Below are positions 1 through 11,900 of a stretch of DNA of 64,000 bases, piece by piece; the first letter of the stretch is position 1; the number at the start of each line of letters is the position of its first letter. The position numbers were made by a program, and so were the translations under genes. Origin of the DNA: Polytrichum commune (lineage: Eukaryota; Streptophyta; Polytrichopsida; Polytrichales; Polytrichaceae); NCBI GenBank assembly GCA_950295325.1, contig OX485803.1, positions 51,601,554 to 51,665,553 on the forward strand, read 5' to 3'. The notes below the pieces were generated by a model. That model worked only from the letters and a program-made list of their open reading frames with translations. It was not told the DNA's origin and ran no database searches.

Positions 1-105
1 GTTATTGGTCATCATTGTAACCTATCATACACCTCAAAATAGGGTAAGTGACACTATTACGCATGTGACAGTAAATACCACAAACGGTGTACTACCATAC
101 CGATT
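1..105 (+). repeat. Dispersed repeat, copy 1
   Basis: The segment with 'ACACCTCAAAATAGGGTAAG' and, further on, 'AAACGGTGTA' recurs almost unchanged at about 4812-4912. A shorter related piece, 'AAATAGTAAGTGACAC' followed by 'AAACGGTGTA', is at 1608-1655, and another lies on the minus strand near 57785-57830. The adjoining stretch 175-310 is also repeated, more diverged, at 3275-3412. No coding potential is visible. This appears to be part of an old interspersed element whose ends I cannot define. Confidence 0.6.
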
Positions 106-317
106 ATCTTAATTAATGTGTGTTGAGCTATTCAATGTTATAAAGTGCTAAAACTATTTATTATTTATGTAATATCTTACCAAGTAAAATCATTCATATT
201 CTAGTATGATATCCGAACAACCTATTGAACTTTTCTTAGTAAAACTTTAACTTTTGAGCAAGACGTTATTGCACTGCATAATTCCGAGTAGTAACATGTG
301 CTAAGTAGGATAATCAA

Positions 318-754
318 GGCCACTTCACACATGAGACTAAGAGCCCGTGACCATTACATTTCAAGCACTCTCATTGGTGGAAAAGGCAGAGCCGGTCCAA
401 GTTCACTTCACACTACATTCGAGGGACCAACGGAGCAAGCGAATGCAAGATGGATGTAAAGTTTACACGGATTCCTAGATGGCATCAAATGAATCATGTT
501 TCATGGCCACTTGGATTATTTTCAAAAACCACCTCTTGGCGGTAGGCCTAACACAAAACCGGGAGACTATGGCACTCCGAACGCTCACAACCATTGATTT
601 GTTTTATTTTATCATGCGCGAGGACCCACATGAATAAACATTCACCGAAATAGCATTTGGATTGGGAGGTGTGTTGGGACGGCCTTTGGACACTTTTCTT
701 TTGGGCTCTCATAATTTCATGGTCACGGCTCTTGGCTCGTGTGTGAAGTGGCCC
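318..754. mobile_element. MITE, family 1, copy 1
   Basis: A non-coding 437-bp element with imperfect terminal inverted repeats of about 35 bp. The left end reads GGCCACTTCACACATGAG and the right end, reverse-complemented, GGGCCACTTCACACACGAG; both continue into AGAGCC and GTGACCAT. A second copy is at 2437-2913, and the two align along most of their length. The right flank is TTA and the left flank CAA, so a 3-bp duplication is no longer intact here. The TIR and TTA target suggest a PIF/Harbinger-type MITE, but no transposase is present to prove it. Confidence 0.8.
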
Positions 755-2436
755 TTAGTACAGCTCCACGATACTCTACATTAATTAATGTGAGTTATTA
801 ATTACCTCTATTTGGGTCAATTCACGTACTCATGTAAATTTTTTAAATTTTTTTTAAATAAAATAAAATAAAATAAAATGGCAAGTGAATGGTGAGCTCT
901 AAGGGAGCTATTTAGTGAGGGAGTGAGCTGGGCTGCCAACGTGGATCGTGGCCAGTATATATATATATAAGGGAGTGGGGAACATGTCTCCACTAAGTTT
1001 AAGTTAGTCACTCAGGCTGCACTGGGCGGTTAGCCTCTCTACCTAATATTGGCTTATCTTGGCCGCCTTAGTGGCTGTATTCTTGGCCCCCTAAGTTAGT
1101 GGTGTTTAAAATAAGTGGAGTGGGTTGGGTTCATGTTGCATCTAAATTAATGTGCCCATGGGTACATGGCCACTGCTCATAATTGAATAATGTTTTGTTA
1201 ATGTGCTGGTTCAAAAGTGACTTTTTCCAACTAGCCCTTTTCGAGAAAACAAAACATGCTTTTGGAAATGAGCTTGTAAAAGAAGAAAAGAAAGGCACCC
1301 CTTAGTCGGAAAGCTCGACAAGGTTGGTAGAAAAAGAGGGTGTCTGAAGCTTCGATTCCACTCAAAGTGAGAGAAGTTGCCTGTACGAAGCACCTCACCC
1401 ATTACATCGATTATGGTGTTTAGTGTCACAGACTATTTGAAGTTACACAATGCTATAACTTTCTGTTGTTGAATTTTTTAAATTTTGCTTTAATTTTAAT
1501 TTTATCAAGGTAAGATGTTGATGTTCTTTAGTGTTTAGCTGATCAATTTAATTTTTGTTGATAAACAATGAGATCTGTAGTACATGGTAATAGCATTGTG
1601 TAATTTCAAATAGTAAGTGACACGAAATATTGTAAACGGTGTAGCCCACTTCTCCAAAGATATGAAACACACAATCTATCAATACAAAATTGTTAGCAAA
1701 TCGAAATTGTGGCCATGGTCTTTTTCCTCAAAACTTTCGGAGTTCATAGGAATATCTTATACGTTATCAAAGCGCATTAGATGATAATATAGGGCTTCCC
1801 TTCCCCCCCCCCCCCCCAACATCCTCTCCCCTTTGTGTTGATTGTTGAGCCTAGAATGGTTATTATATATTGAGCACATGGTTCAATCTCTTTCGTACAC
1901 ATGTCCACATGTCTCTTTGATATCCGTTCCTAAAACCACACCTAATGACATACCACTCAAATGTAGGTGTTTGGTTAAGAGAATATGTGACTGATTTAGG
2001 CATGTCTATACTTATCATACTTATAATGATAACAAGGGTCTTAAGTAGCAATTCATTGAGTTATTATCATTGTTTAGGATATTCAATGGATTTACGAATT
2101 GCAGTTGATGAACGAGTTCATGTTGGAATGGTTGCTCCTGACACAGATAATTAAAACATAAATTTGTGAAGCTAAAATATAAGTTACAATGCATTCATGT
2201 ACCAACTTGTGAATGAAAGCTTGAAGCGCATCTGTTACATGTTCCCGAACCTGAAATGTACAATTAGTGGGGATGAGAAAATAATATGGATGGAAAAAAT
2301 CGTGCATCACGTTCAAATTTTCTCAATGGAAATCATAGTGGATGGAAAGTGAGACCTTGAAATGTTTTCACTTCTGTTTAAGCTCCCATTGCCGTGAAAC
2401 ATCAAAGATCAAATTTTGATCCTAAAATGCCACTTA
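755..2436. other. Intergenic, no gene recognised
   Basis: AT-rich DNA with short chance reading frames only. It holds a C14 tract near 1804-1817, a (TA) run near 956-968 and a fragment of the dispersed repeat near 1608-1655. I see no conserved protein, RNA gene or splice-bounded exon. Confidence 0.5.
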
Positions 2437-2913
2437 GGACCACTTCACACACGAGACTGAGAGCCCATGACCATTCCACTTCAAGCACTCTTATTTGTGG
2501 AAAAGGCGTAGCCAGTCCAAGTTCGCTTCACACTACGCTTGAGGGACCAAGGGAGTATATAAGGGAATGCAAGATGGATGTAAAGTCTACATGGATTCTT
2601 ACATGGCATCAAATGAATCATGTTTCATGGTCACTTGGACTATTTTCAAAAACCTAACACAAAACCGGGAGACCATGGCACTCCAAACGCTCACAACCGT
2701 TGATTTATTCTATTTTATCATATGTGAGGACCCGCATGAATAGACATTCATTGAAATAGCATGCGATTGAGGACCCGGTCACATATGACATCACAATACA
2801 CTTGAGGATCCGTGACCACACTACATGATCATGGAGGTGTGTTGGGACGGCCTTTGGACTCTTTCTTTTGGGCTCTCACGATTTCATGTTCACGGCTCTT
2901 TGTGAAGTGGCCC
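2437..2913. mobile_element. MITE, family 1, copy 2
   Basis: A 477-bp copy of the element at 318-754. The left end reads GGACCACTTCACACACGAG and the right end ...TGTGAAGTGGCCC. It is flanked by a perfect 3-bp duplication, TTA at 2434-2436 and 2914-2916. Relative to copy 1 it carries about 60 extra bases (near 2770-2840) in the right half and has lost part of the right subterminal repeat. The TTA duplication fits the PIF/Harbinger superfamily. Confidence 0.85.
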
Positions 2914-3424
2914 TTAATTAGATTCATTTGGGGTGTATCTATTTACGGTCTTGAGAATTTTAAGAAGAGTTAATTTTGAATCAAGTGGAGGGGGGTGGGG
3001 ACATTTGATCCCTCTCTATTTCCTCAATCTCCCCATCCCTCTCCTAAAATGCCTCCTTTGAAGCATCTTGATTGGGCTACACCTCCACCTGCCCACTCCA
3101 TTGGCCTTTATCAACATCTTTGTGAACATCTTACAGGAATTTCTTTTGTAGGAAGGAACATCCTTTCTGTATGAGATTTTGAAATTGTTGAAACCCTTGA
3201 GTCGCTGCAATAGTTACCCCAACTAGTGCTTGTTACTATATGGAGTTAGCAGTGTAATGACTATTTAACGACAATGTAATATTACCAAGCAAAGTCATCT
3301 ACGTTTTATAATGTCCGAATAACTTATTGAAGCTTTTGTTGATAAAAATTGAAGTCTTGGGTAAGATGTTATTGCATTACGGAACTCCGCGTAGTAACAC
3401 ATACTAATTGGGACAATTAGTGTA

Positions 3425-3610
3425 CTGGGATTGTGGGAACCAAAACACATTTCCATTTGACGCAACCGGTGATCAGGATATGACCCCATTTACATGTGTC
3501 AAGTCCAATCTATGACAATTGTAAATTGGACTCGACACATGTAAATGGGGTCATGTTATAATGACAACATGTGTCAAATGGGAAGTGTGTTCTAAATCTC
3601 ACAATATTGG
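3425..3610. mobile_element. Foldback element (Stowaway-like MITE?)
   Basis: The whole 186 bp is a long imperfect inverted repeat. The inner arms 3481-3509 and 3525-3553 pair over 29 bases with one mismatch around a 15-base loop, and the outer arms (ATTGTGGGAACC... against GAGATTTAGAACAC...) continue the pairing to the ends. TA dinucleotides flank it at 3423-3424 and 3611-3612, compatible with a Tc1/mariner-type target site. The transcript would form a strong hairpin. Which superfamily it belongs to is inference. Confidence 0.7.
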
Positions 3611-4268
3611 TATTGCATGTTGAGGGGTTAGACATGCTTCTTGAGGGAGCCAACTCTTATATAAGAATAAGAATAAGAATATTAATTATTAATATTTTAT
3701 TTAAAGTTTTATAATTTAAAAATACTTTGGATCCATATTCTCATTGTTATAACGGAAGTTGCAGAATTATATTTAATCATAGATCTTTGTATTACTTACA
3801 TATAAATATCAAGGTTTACTATCTCCTCTAATATGGCAACCCCAAGGGAGGGGAACAAAAGTACACGGTTTATGGCATTTATTGTCATGTACACTATTTG
3901 CGGAGGGCCTAAACTAGATCCTAGAGGTCTCAAAGTATCACGTCCACTAATTGTCCGTATGATACTATTCTTCAACATAAGTAATTGTTTTAAGTGAATC
4001 AATATTTACATCATGGCATTCAGTGCAACACATTATGGATACTTGAGATGACTCCGGTTTTGTGTTTTTACATGCAAGGTGAAGATATTATTGAGCATAC
4101 TAATGGCAAGTGTCACGTGAACTTGCAATTGAGTATGCAAGAGGAAGATACTCTTGAGCTTACTAATGCCAAGTGTCATTTGTGTAGACTTTAGTCAACT
4201 TGTAGACCGTTTTGTAACATAGACATACACCTCATAACACAATTGAACATACTCACACCAAGATATTA

Positions 4269-4765
4269 GGGGCGGTTTACACTATGGACCATGAAGTCGT
4301 CCCACGTAAGAGGCCTATTTTGCGTGGGACGACTTCATGGGACGACTTCCATGGTCCGAGTTACTAAAATATTAGTTTTCATGGTTCGTGGGCCCTTCAC
4401 TAGGTGTAAACCGAATGTGGACCATGAAGAATGACCATGCACCAAAAAGTGGAGTCATTAACTAAGTTGAAAAAAAAAATCATTAAAAAAATCCAAAAAA
4501 ATCATTAAAACGGCATTTTTCTGACATGGGCCCTTGCTATTTTTCCTAGACCACCTCTTTTGCTTGTCCCAACGGAAAACCCGTTGGACCATGGCAGTGG
4601 ATAGAGTAGGCTTAAAAAAACAAATTTGTGGACCTCAACCTCCGTGGTCACTCTGCCATTTTTTCCTTGGTGTAAACCCAAGTCGTCCCGGGATGACTTC
4701 AACGTCCAATCACATCGCTTAGACGGCCGTGGGACGACTTCATGGTCCATAGTGTAAACCGCCCC
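4269..4765. mobile_element. Harbinger-type MITE, perfect long TIRs
   Basis: A 497-bp element whose ends are perfect inverted repeats of about 38 bp beginning GGGGCGGTTTACACTATGG, flanked by TTA duplications at 4266-4268 and 4766-4768. Just inside the left end a second, nested inverted repeat of 18 bp (CCATGAAGTCGTCCCACG and its complement around 4291-4340) makes a subterminal hairpin. There is no transposase. The intact TIRs suggest it is younger than most repeats here. Confidence 0.9.
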
Positions 4766-4912
4766 TTAGTAAGCACACTTGAAGCCCAAGTGTCATGAGG
4801 TGACACTAATGATGAGGTTGTTAATCATTAGTGTAACCTAGCATACACCTCAAAATAGGGTAAGTGACACTATTACGCATGCGACAATAAATATTATAAA
4901 CGGTGTAGTCCC

Positions 4913-7059
4913 TTACATGTACCAATGGCACTATGCCTCACTAATAATACAATACTTGAGAATTTGAGCAAGGGAGGGCTGACCTAGGTCTTGGGTTCAA
5001 ATTTTAAGGCCCTTGGGATTCTCATTGCAACCCAAGGTTCAAGAACCTTTTGTAGTTGCTATCATGGCCCACCCATCACCACCACCCAATCATGTACTTG
5101 GAATTCCCCATTACAATACCCTACCCTTCCCCCCCAACGCATCATGTTTCTTCCACCTTTCACCTCAAAATTCATGTCATCCACATTGCGTAATATTACA
5201 ATGATTGTTTTCGTGACAACACAATCTTTGAAAAGTGGGGCTGCTATCTAGTCAAGCGCGACTAGAATATGAGCATGCTCATATGAGCGGATCCTCCAAG
5301 CTAATTCTGTTGTATTCATAGGTCTATATAAAAGCCTACCTCTTAATTTTTGAGTAGCCCAAAAAACATTTTGTTACTGCCCAGAAAAAATTTAGATTTG
5401 CTAAAGAAAAAAAATTTAGATGTCGCCCAAATAATTTCTTTTTGGGCTACTCGAACAATTGTTTATTACTGCCCTCATAACCGGTGAAAATTGTTCAACA
5501 GTTCATGGTTAACTTAATTTTGATGAATATTTGGGTTTCAATATCCAATGGAGCTGCACAATAATTGGTCAAACTACACCATTTTCATTTATGCAACACA
5601 CACATGAAACCGAATGATTTGCTATTTTTCATATTTTATAATCTAGCATTTTTAAGAGTTGGACGTGGAAGTTCAAGAGATATGTAAACACACCACTATT
5701 TTTTATATGTCTTTTGCAAGCATTTTTCATTTCCTACCACATAAACAACTGTGTGGTTGCTCACAAATGAATGTATTCCTCAAAAATAGAAATTTACTAC
5801 ATAACAAAGATTGTGTATTACAAAATGTTATGGTAGCCAGTGGGCAATTGTAACATGTTAGACTACCCTATACCAATGTAGTAGTACTTACGATCTAATG
5901 AACTGTTATCCAGTGTAATCTAAACCATAGGATTATGGCCAAGGAGTTTTTCCAAAGAAGCATGGCTCCAAGTGATGTTATAAACAAACTCTTTGTCTTC
6001 CTCATCCACATGCAACACCGACAAAAACAAATTATACATATATTTGCATGGAATGTATGGTTGTCTACCACCAATGCTAGAGTTGTGCATCTTCAAGAAG
6101 ATGCGCATGAGCATCTAGGATACTTGTTGATTGTAATATGGTAATGTTTTGTCAGGGGTGACATTGTCCCAGTTGCATTAATATAGATATCGCCATCCAA
6201 AGAAGTAATCAAGCCCACTTTCTCCGCAATGACCATTTTGAACAAATTGGCAAGTGTCATGTATTGGTAAATAGGATTCAGAAGCTAGACTATAACAAAC
6301 AAACTTCTCATGCCAACTCGTGGGGTGTTTTGTATTGGGACATCTTTGGTGGACTACAATGGTATTCTGCAAAACAAACAACTTTAAATCCACCATCTGC
6401 TAGTACAAAGGCCTCCAATGCAGTCAAATTAGTGCCAATTTTTATAGACCACACATTAGCCACATGAGGGTTGGACTGTACACCGTATTCGGTTTGGCCA
6501 CTCACATACCGTTTCTTGTCGCTATGAAAAAAATCAAAAGATTTTGCGAACGGAAATCTTCATCTTTTTGGACTTGAAAAGGCCACCATAATACAATACA
6601 TGAATGGAAACACCAATTCTTGCATTGCAAGAGGACATGCCTCTTGCATAGATTGCAACACATACAATTTTGGAGGTGCCCAAGGTACATGCGATGTACC
6701 ACATATTTTGGTGTGCATTTGACTCTACAATCAATCATCAAGAGTGGAAAGCACACTTGAAAGATCCTTTGAGACATCAAAATTCACACGGTTTGGTCTT
6801 TGAGATTTATTCTCTACCACTAAATCATCAATCAATTTATGTTTGCTACTTCCAACTCGTTTCTCTCCTTCTTTTTGAGTTTTCCGATTGTATATTTTTT
6901 GTACCATATCCATCAATATCTTTTTAAAAACTCACATGACAACTGTTGAGATCCAACACAAAGCAACCATTCCAATTTGTTAGGTCCCCTCTCAATTATG
7001 CCTCTCTCCAAGAACTCAAAGTGATAAGCTTGTTGAACCAATGTGTGAATAAATCAATT
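4913..7059. other. Intergenic, possible eroded coding sequence
   Basis: No intact gene. Between about 5920 and 6780 both strands are unusually open in short pieces, and minus-strand pieces such as VGLITSLDGDIYINATG can be read across several frames with stops between. That could be a decayed gene, but I do not recognise a family, and open antisense frames can arise by chance. The rest is AT-rich without repeats I can define. Confidence 0.35.
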
Positions 7060-8145
7060 GATTATTTGATCAATTAAGCTCTTTATTGTGGTAATTAAAA
7101 GTTAAAAGGTGAATGATGAGGTTGGTTGGATGATTTCAATCATACATTTTAGCTTAGCTAGATAAAAGCCTAAACTATGGATATTAAAGAATTATTGGTA
7201 GGGAATAACTAAGCAAAAGTCAAAGACCATTGTGATATCTAGGAGTTCAAGGGTGATTTCAAGGATCCAAAGTGATCACATGTCAAAAGGATCGAACAAA
7301 TGGAGCTACTAGTTACGTCAAATTAACTACTTAAATGTTATATCTATCATTTGATCTAGTAAGATCCCCCTCAATGAGGTAGAATTCCGCTTGATGAGTG
7401 TCTTTTGATGCTACAAAGTCAGTGACAAATTAATTGTTTGATAAAAGTCAACGAGAACCTAGTTTTTTAATGGATATATGAAGCAAGTGGATGGTGAGCG
7501 AAGCTGCACTGAGTCAAGCGGGATGTGATGAGGTGCAAGTTAAGGAAAATGATCACCCCTTCCGTTCGAAGCAACGCTTTAAGATGGTCACAACTTCAAT
7601 TTCTTCATCTTTTACTTCTTCGATTTTGATTTCTTATTTTTCAAATTTAGATTTTGAAAGCTAGTTCCTTCATTCCATCATCTCCCACATTGTTTTTGAC
7701 CAACCCTTACCTTTATGCAAAGACGCATAATCTAATCATTTTTAGAGGATTTGAGTGGTAGGTTAGTATTGTATAAGAGAAACTCATATGATAAGTATTA
7801 TTATTATATTTTTCTTATATCGAGTTCATTATGTTTTTGACATAACTTATTTTCTTTAGTTGGAAGTATTTTATCTAGTAAATGATCATGAACTCAATAA
7901 AGATAATTGATTTCAAAAGGTTGCCACTGTTTACTCCTAGATCCATTCTTTATATATCTTATATTTGTAGATACATTTTACATTAATTTATCTTTATAGC
8001 AGCCTGGTATTTTGTCTAGAAGTTATATAGATTAGTGTAAAATTACTTAAAACTTTACATTGTTGATGATAAATGACTACAGAGGCTTATTGCGTATTAC
8101 TAATAAATCTATACATTATAAATTTTATTTATTTGGATAAGCCTT
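7060..8145 (+). repeat. Macro-repeat module A, copy 1
   Basis: An AT-rich stretch that is colinear with 16020-17080. Shared landmarks in the same order are ATGGATAYTAAA, the segment with 'TCTTTTGATGCTACAAAG', a 'TTTTTTAATG' stretch, 'GCAAGGAAAA/TTAAGGAAAA', and a 'TTTTGTCTAGAAGTT' motif. In both places it is followed directly by module B. No conserved open frame runs through both copies. Confidence 0.6.
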
Positions 8146-8500
8146 TGTTGAGGTTACCTTCAACCCTCAGCTTTAGACGGTGTAACCCGTTGCTGACCGA
8201 TTTACACGGACATCACTCTCACCAAAATTAGATTGTTCTTGCTTCTTATTTCTACGAAGGTGGTCACATGCATATTATAATTGGTAAGTTCCCACGAATT
8301 CTCAAGGAGTAGGTGTCCTAAGTTTCTAAGTTTATGTTCCCCTAAAGCCAAATGTCAAGGTTAAGTGTTTTAGAATGGGATCAATTCCTATATCCAACAT
8401 CGTGTTTAATCACTCTTATGCCATTCAATCCAATTTCAAAGTATCAAGATCTAAACACCTAATTAGAGGTAAGCATATTCCCTCACTAATACAAATCATT
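8146..8500 (+). repeat. Macro-repeat module B, copy 1
   Basis: The first of five copies of a block that begins TGTTGAGGTTACCTTCAACC and continues through 'GGTGTAACCCG', 'GAAGGTGG', 'TTATGTTCCCCTAAA' and 'GTCAAGGTTAAGTG'. The other copies begin at 11536, 13563, 17081 and 19911. The block has no long open frame. Confidence 0.75.
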
Positions 8501-8879
8501 CAAACCATTGAATGACATAAGAGTAGTTACAAACCATTCATCCCTTAGGTGTGTTTGGAAACTTTTGATGACATGGTGTGAGGCCAAACCACCCACCCTT
8601 AAGCGTCCTAGTCCGGGTGAGGGAATGGATATCACATTCGTGTTCGCATAACTCCATCTTACCAAATGTGTGAGAATCCAATACATTTCCCATCAATTCG
8701 AGTACACCAATTTATTCCATAACAGGATTAAAAGTGTTTAAAAACACTCTTCTATTAGTGCTCTCTTAACCACACCTATCACTCCCCACACAAATGCACA
8801 CCGGCTTATACGAATATCTAATTATCTAACCAAACCATCCCTCTCAACTTGGGTTAATAGACATAGCTAGCCCATCATC
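8501..8879. other. Unassigned spacer before the minisatellite
   Basis: Mixed AT-rich sequence between module B copy 1 and the minisatellite. Nothing recognisable is seen. Confidence 0.4.
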
Positions 8880-10075
8880 CAAGCTCCCTTAGCCTCAGCT
8901 GCAGTCGCAGCTGCCTAACCCAATTCAGTCGCAACTGCCTCTCATTCCAGTTTAGTCGAGCCCTTAGCCTCCCATTCCAGCTTAGTCAAGCCCTTAGCCT
9001 CAGTTGCAGTCGCAGCTGCCTAACCCGATTCAGTCCAGCTGCCTCCCATTCCAGCTTAGTTAAGCCCTTAGCCTCACATTCCAGCTTAGTCAAGCCCTTA
9101 GCCTCAGTTGCAGTCGCAGCTGCCTAACCCGATTCAGTCCAGCTGCCTCCCATTCCAGCTTAGTCAAGCCCTTAGCCTCAGTTGCAGTCGCAGCTGCCTC
9201 CCATTCCAGCTTAGTTGAGCCCTTAGCCTCCCATTCCAGCTTAGTCAAACCCTTAGCCTCCGTTGCAGTCGCAGCTGCCTAACCCGATTAAGTCCAGCTG
9301 CCTCCCATTCCAGCTTAGTTAAGCCCTTAGCCTCACATTCCAGCTTAGTCAAGCCCTTAGCCTCAGTTGCAGTCGCAGCTGCCTAACCCGATTCAGTCCA
9401 GCTGCCTCCCATTCCAACTTAGTCAAGCCCTTAGCCTTAGTTGCAGTCGCAACTGCCTAGCCCGATTCAGTCCAGCTGCCTCCCATTCCAGCTTAGTTAA
9501 GCCCTTAGCCTCACATTCCAGCTTAGTCAAGCCCTTAGCCTCAGTTGCAGTCGCAGCTGCCTAACCCGATTCAGTCCAGCTGCCTCCCATTCCAGCTTAG
9601 TCAAGCCCTTAGCCTCAGTTGCAGTCGCAGCTGCCTCCCATTCCAGCTTAGTTGAGCCCTTAGCCTCCCATTCCAGCTTAGTCAAACCCTTAGCCTCCGT
9701 TGCAGTCGCAGCTGCCTAACCCGATTAAGTCCAGCTGCCTCCCATTCCAGCTTAGTTAAGCCCTTAGCCTCACATTCCAACTTAGTCAAGCCCTTAGCCT
9801 CAGTTGCAGTCGCAGCTGCCTAACCCGATTCAGTCCAGCTGCCTCCCATTCCAACTTAGTCAAGCCCTTAGCCTTAGTTGCAGTCGCAACTGCCTAGCCC
9901 GATTCAGTCCAGCTGCCTCCCATTCCAGCTTAGTTAAGCCCTTAGCCTCACATTCCAGCTTAGTCAAGCCCTTAGCCTCAGTTGCAGTCGCAGCTGTCTA
10001 ACCCGATTCAGTCCAGCTGCCTCCCATTCCAACTTAGTTAAGCCCAGCTGCCTCCCATTCAAGCTTAGTCAACTA
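8880..10075 (+). repeat. Minisatellite with 437-bp higher-order period
   Basis: Built from short units such as CATTCCAGCTTAGTCAAGCC, CTTAGCCTCAGTTGCAGTCG and CAGCTGCCTAACCCGATTCA, shuffled into longer blocks. A 437-bp higher-order unit repeats almost without change: the phrase ATTCAGTCCAGCTGCCTCCC that opens each unit starts at 9028, 9465 and 9902. Near-identity of the units points to recent amplification or conversion. The block lies between module B copies 1 and 2 and lengthens that interval. Confidence 0.9.
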
Positions 10076-10077
10076 TA

Positions 10078-10225
10078 CTCTATAAGCCTCTTCTAATTAA
10101 TTCTATTCCCTAAGTTTCCTCTAATCAACTAAATTCTCTAAGTTACCTCTAATCAATTCTATTCCCTAAGTTCCCTCTGATCAACTATATTCTCTAAGTT
10201 ACCTCTAATCAACTATATTCTCTAC
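10078..10225 (+). repeat. 28-bp minisatellite
   Basis: About five diverged copies of a unit of roughly 28 bp (CTCTAATCAACTAAATTCTC and variants; full pattern offset 56 bp) directly after the larger minisatellite. Confidence 0.75.
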
Positions 10226-10285
10226 CACACTACACAACACACACACACACACACCCACACACACACACGAGAGAGAGAGAGAATG
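10226..10285 (+). repeat. (AC)n and (GA)n microsatellite
   Basis: A compound dinucleotide tract, AC-rich and then GA-rich. The sequence after it (10290-11330) is AT-rich with no recognised gene. Confidence 0.85.
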
Positions 10286-11329
10286 AGAGAGAGGAGGAAG
10301 GAAGGAGGGGAGGGCACCCAAGACCACAAACCCCTTTACATTCTCCTACTTAGTAGGACCTTATCCTATCCGCTAAACCTTCACCCTTTAAACCAACAAG
10401 AGCATGTTCTAATTCAAACATTTAAATCCAAGGACCTTCCTCTTGCTTCATCAACCACTACTCACTTAATCACAACACTCCCTAATATCACTAAGCTTCT
10501 ACTTAACCACACAAAATAGGCTTAAAGCCTAAAACATAAACCACACCAAGCCTCACTCTTTTTATACTTTTGATTGTTTCAATAACACTCCAAATGCAAT
10601 GCTAAATAAATTCTAACCATAAAACAAATATGAGCACTCATTTTGGGCTCATACATGGAGTCCTTCTTACTCCATTAACCCCAATTGCCTACCAACCCAA
10701 TTATATGTAAACTCAAACTCAAAGGTTGCTTGATTAATATGCACCTACATTCCCAAAGGGGTAATTTCAAAGATGGAGGGTATTTGATCAATATTCACAT
10801 TTAATTCCAAATACCTTTCTTAATTCCCTTAAAGCTTCCTTAGATTGATATGAGGTATATGATGATACGAATCCTTAGTGCATGTACGATGGCAATGTGG
10901 CAGTGAATGAGCCTACTTGGCGGCTCCTCATTGGTATCCTCTATGCGATCATTAGATTAGGTTCCTTATATCATTTCGGTGGAATACTCCTAACATCTCA
11001 AGTCCGATATTACTAGAGCATATGGGTAGGTGAATCAAGTCTCTTCAATACTTAAATGTTAGTACTTTCACCCTCATTTTAATCAACCCATTGAGATAGC
11101 TCCTTTGAGGCTCCAATTCATGATTTCCTTCAAGTCCCTTCCCCTAGGTAAATCTCCTAACCTTTTCTCTAAGTCATATAGGTCTTCAAACTCGTAGGAT
11201 TCTCTAAGTTCCTTAGGCTATAAGGGTCTTCATATTTTTGATGTATTTTCCTTTTCTAAGTCCTTGGTCTTCCCACCTTACTTAGAATTCTCAATTTCCT
11301 CCAAAACCATGTTGATATGCCGTGGAGTT

Positions 11330-11510
11330 GATCCAAAGGTGCCACGGTGCCTAGTACTTGTGGGGAAATCCGATTGAGCCACGGGTGCCTAACTCTAAGG
11401 TTAGATCTCTAATGCACCACGGGTGCCTAACACTTGTGATTGCTTCCGAATGCATCACGGGCGCCTAACCCTAATGTTGGGTCGCTAATGCACCGCGGGT
11501 GCCTTTCCTT
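11330..11510 (+). repeat. Short tandem array, CACGGGTGCC units
   Basis: Four diverged units of roughly 45-50 bp, each with CACCACGGGTGCCTAA or a close variant. Similar GTGCACCACGGGTGCC units reappear near 21105-21150, so the array belongs to the macro-repeat domain. Confidence 0.65.
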
Positions 11511-11535
11511 AGCTTTGAAAGGCTAAGAAGCTTGG

Positions 11536-11900
11536 TGTTGAGGTCACCTTCAACCCTCAGCCTTAGACGGAGTAACCCGCTGCTGACCGGTTTACACGGA
11601 CATTAACCCCACCCAAATTAGCATGCTCCAATTTCCATTCTTGAAGGTGGTTTGATGCATCCTAAACCAATACTCAATATGATGTTCTCTTCTAATGAAT
11701 CTTGAATGAGTAAGTTCCCCTAAATCCTAATGTCAAGTTTAAGTGTTCTTTAGAGGGAAACTATTTCTAGCTCCAACCATCCTATGGATTTGATCTTATA
11801 TCTTTCATGGTTTGAATGGCTTGAGATTCCATCTCAATTATGCTTAGTCACAATTCCAATTTCCTTAACATTTTGGTTTGAGTGACATCATGTTTGTCTA
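11536..11900 (+). repeat. Macro-repeat module B, copy 2
   Basis: Begins TGTTGAGGTCACCTTCAACC and matches copies 3 and 4 closely for about 120 bp, then more loosely through 'GTCAAGTTTAAGTGTTCTT' and 'TATCTTTCATGGTTTGAATG'. Confidence 0.8.

Noticed and set aside
9367-10001. Two near-identical 65-codon frames (9367-9564 and 9804-10001)
   Set aside because: They are the same minisatellite unit read twice; low-complexity sequence with no gene context.
8880-10075. CRISPR-like array
   Set aside because: Units are shuffled repeats without unique spacers, in a eukaryotic genome context.
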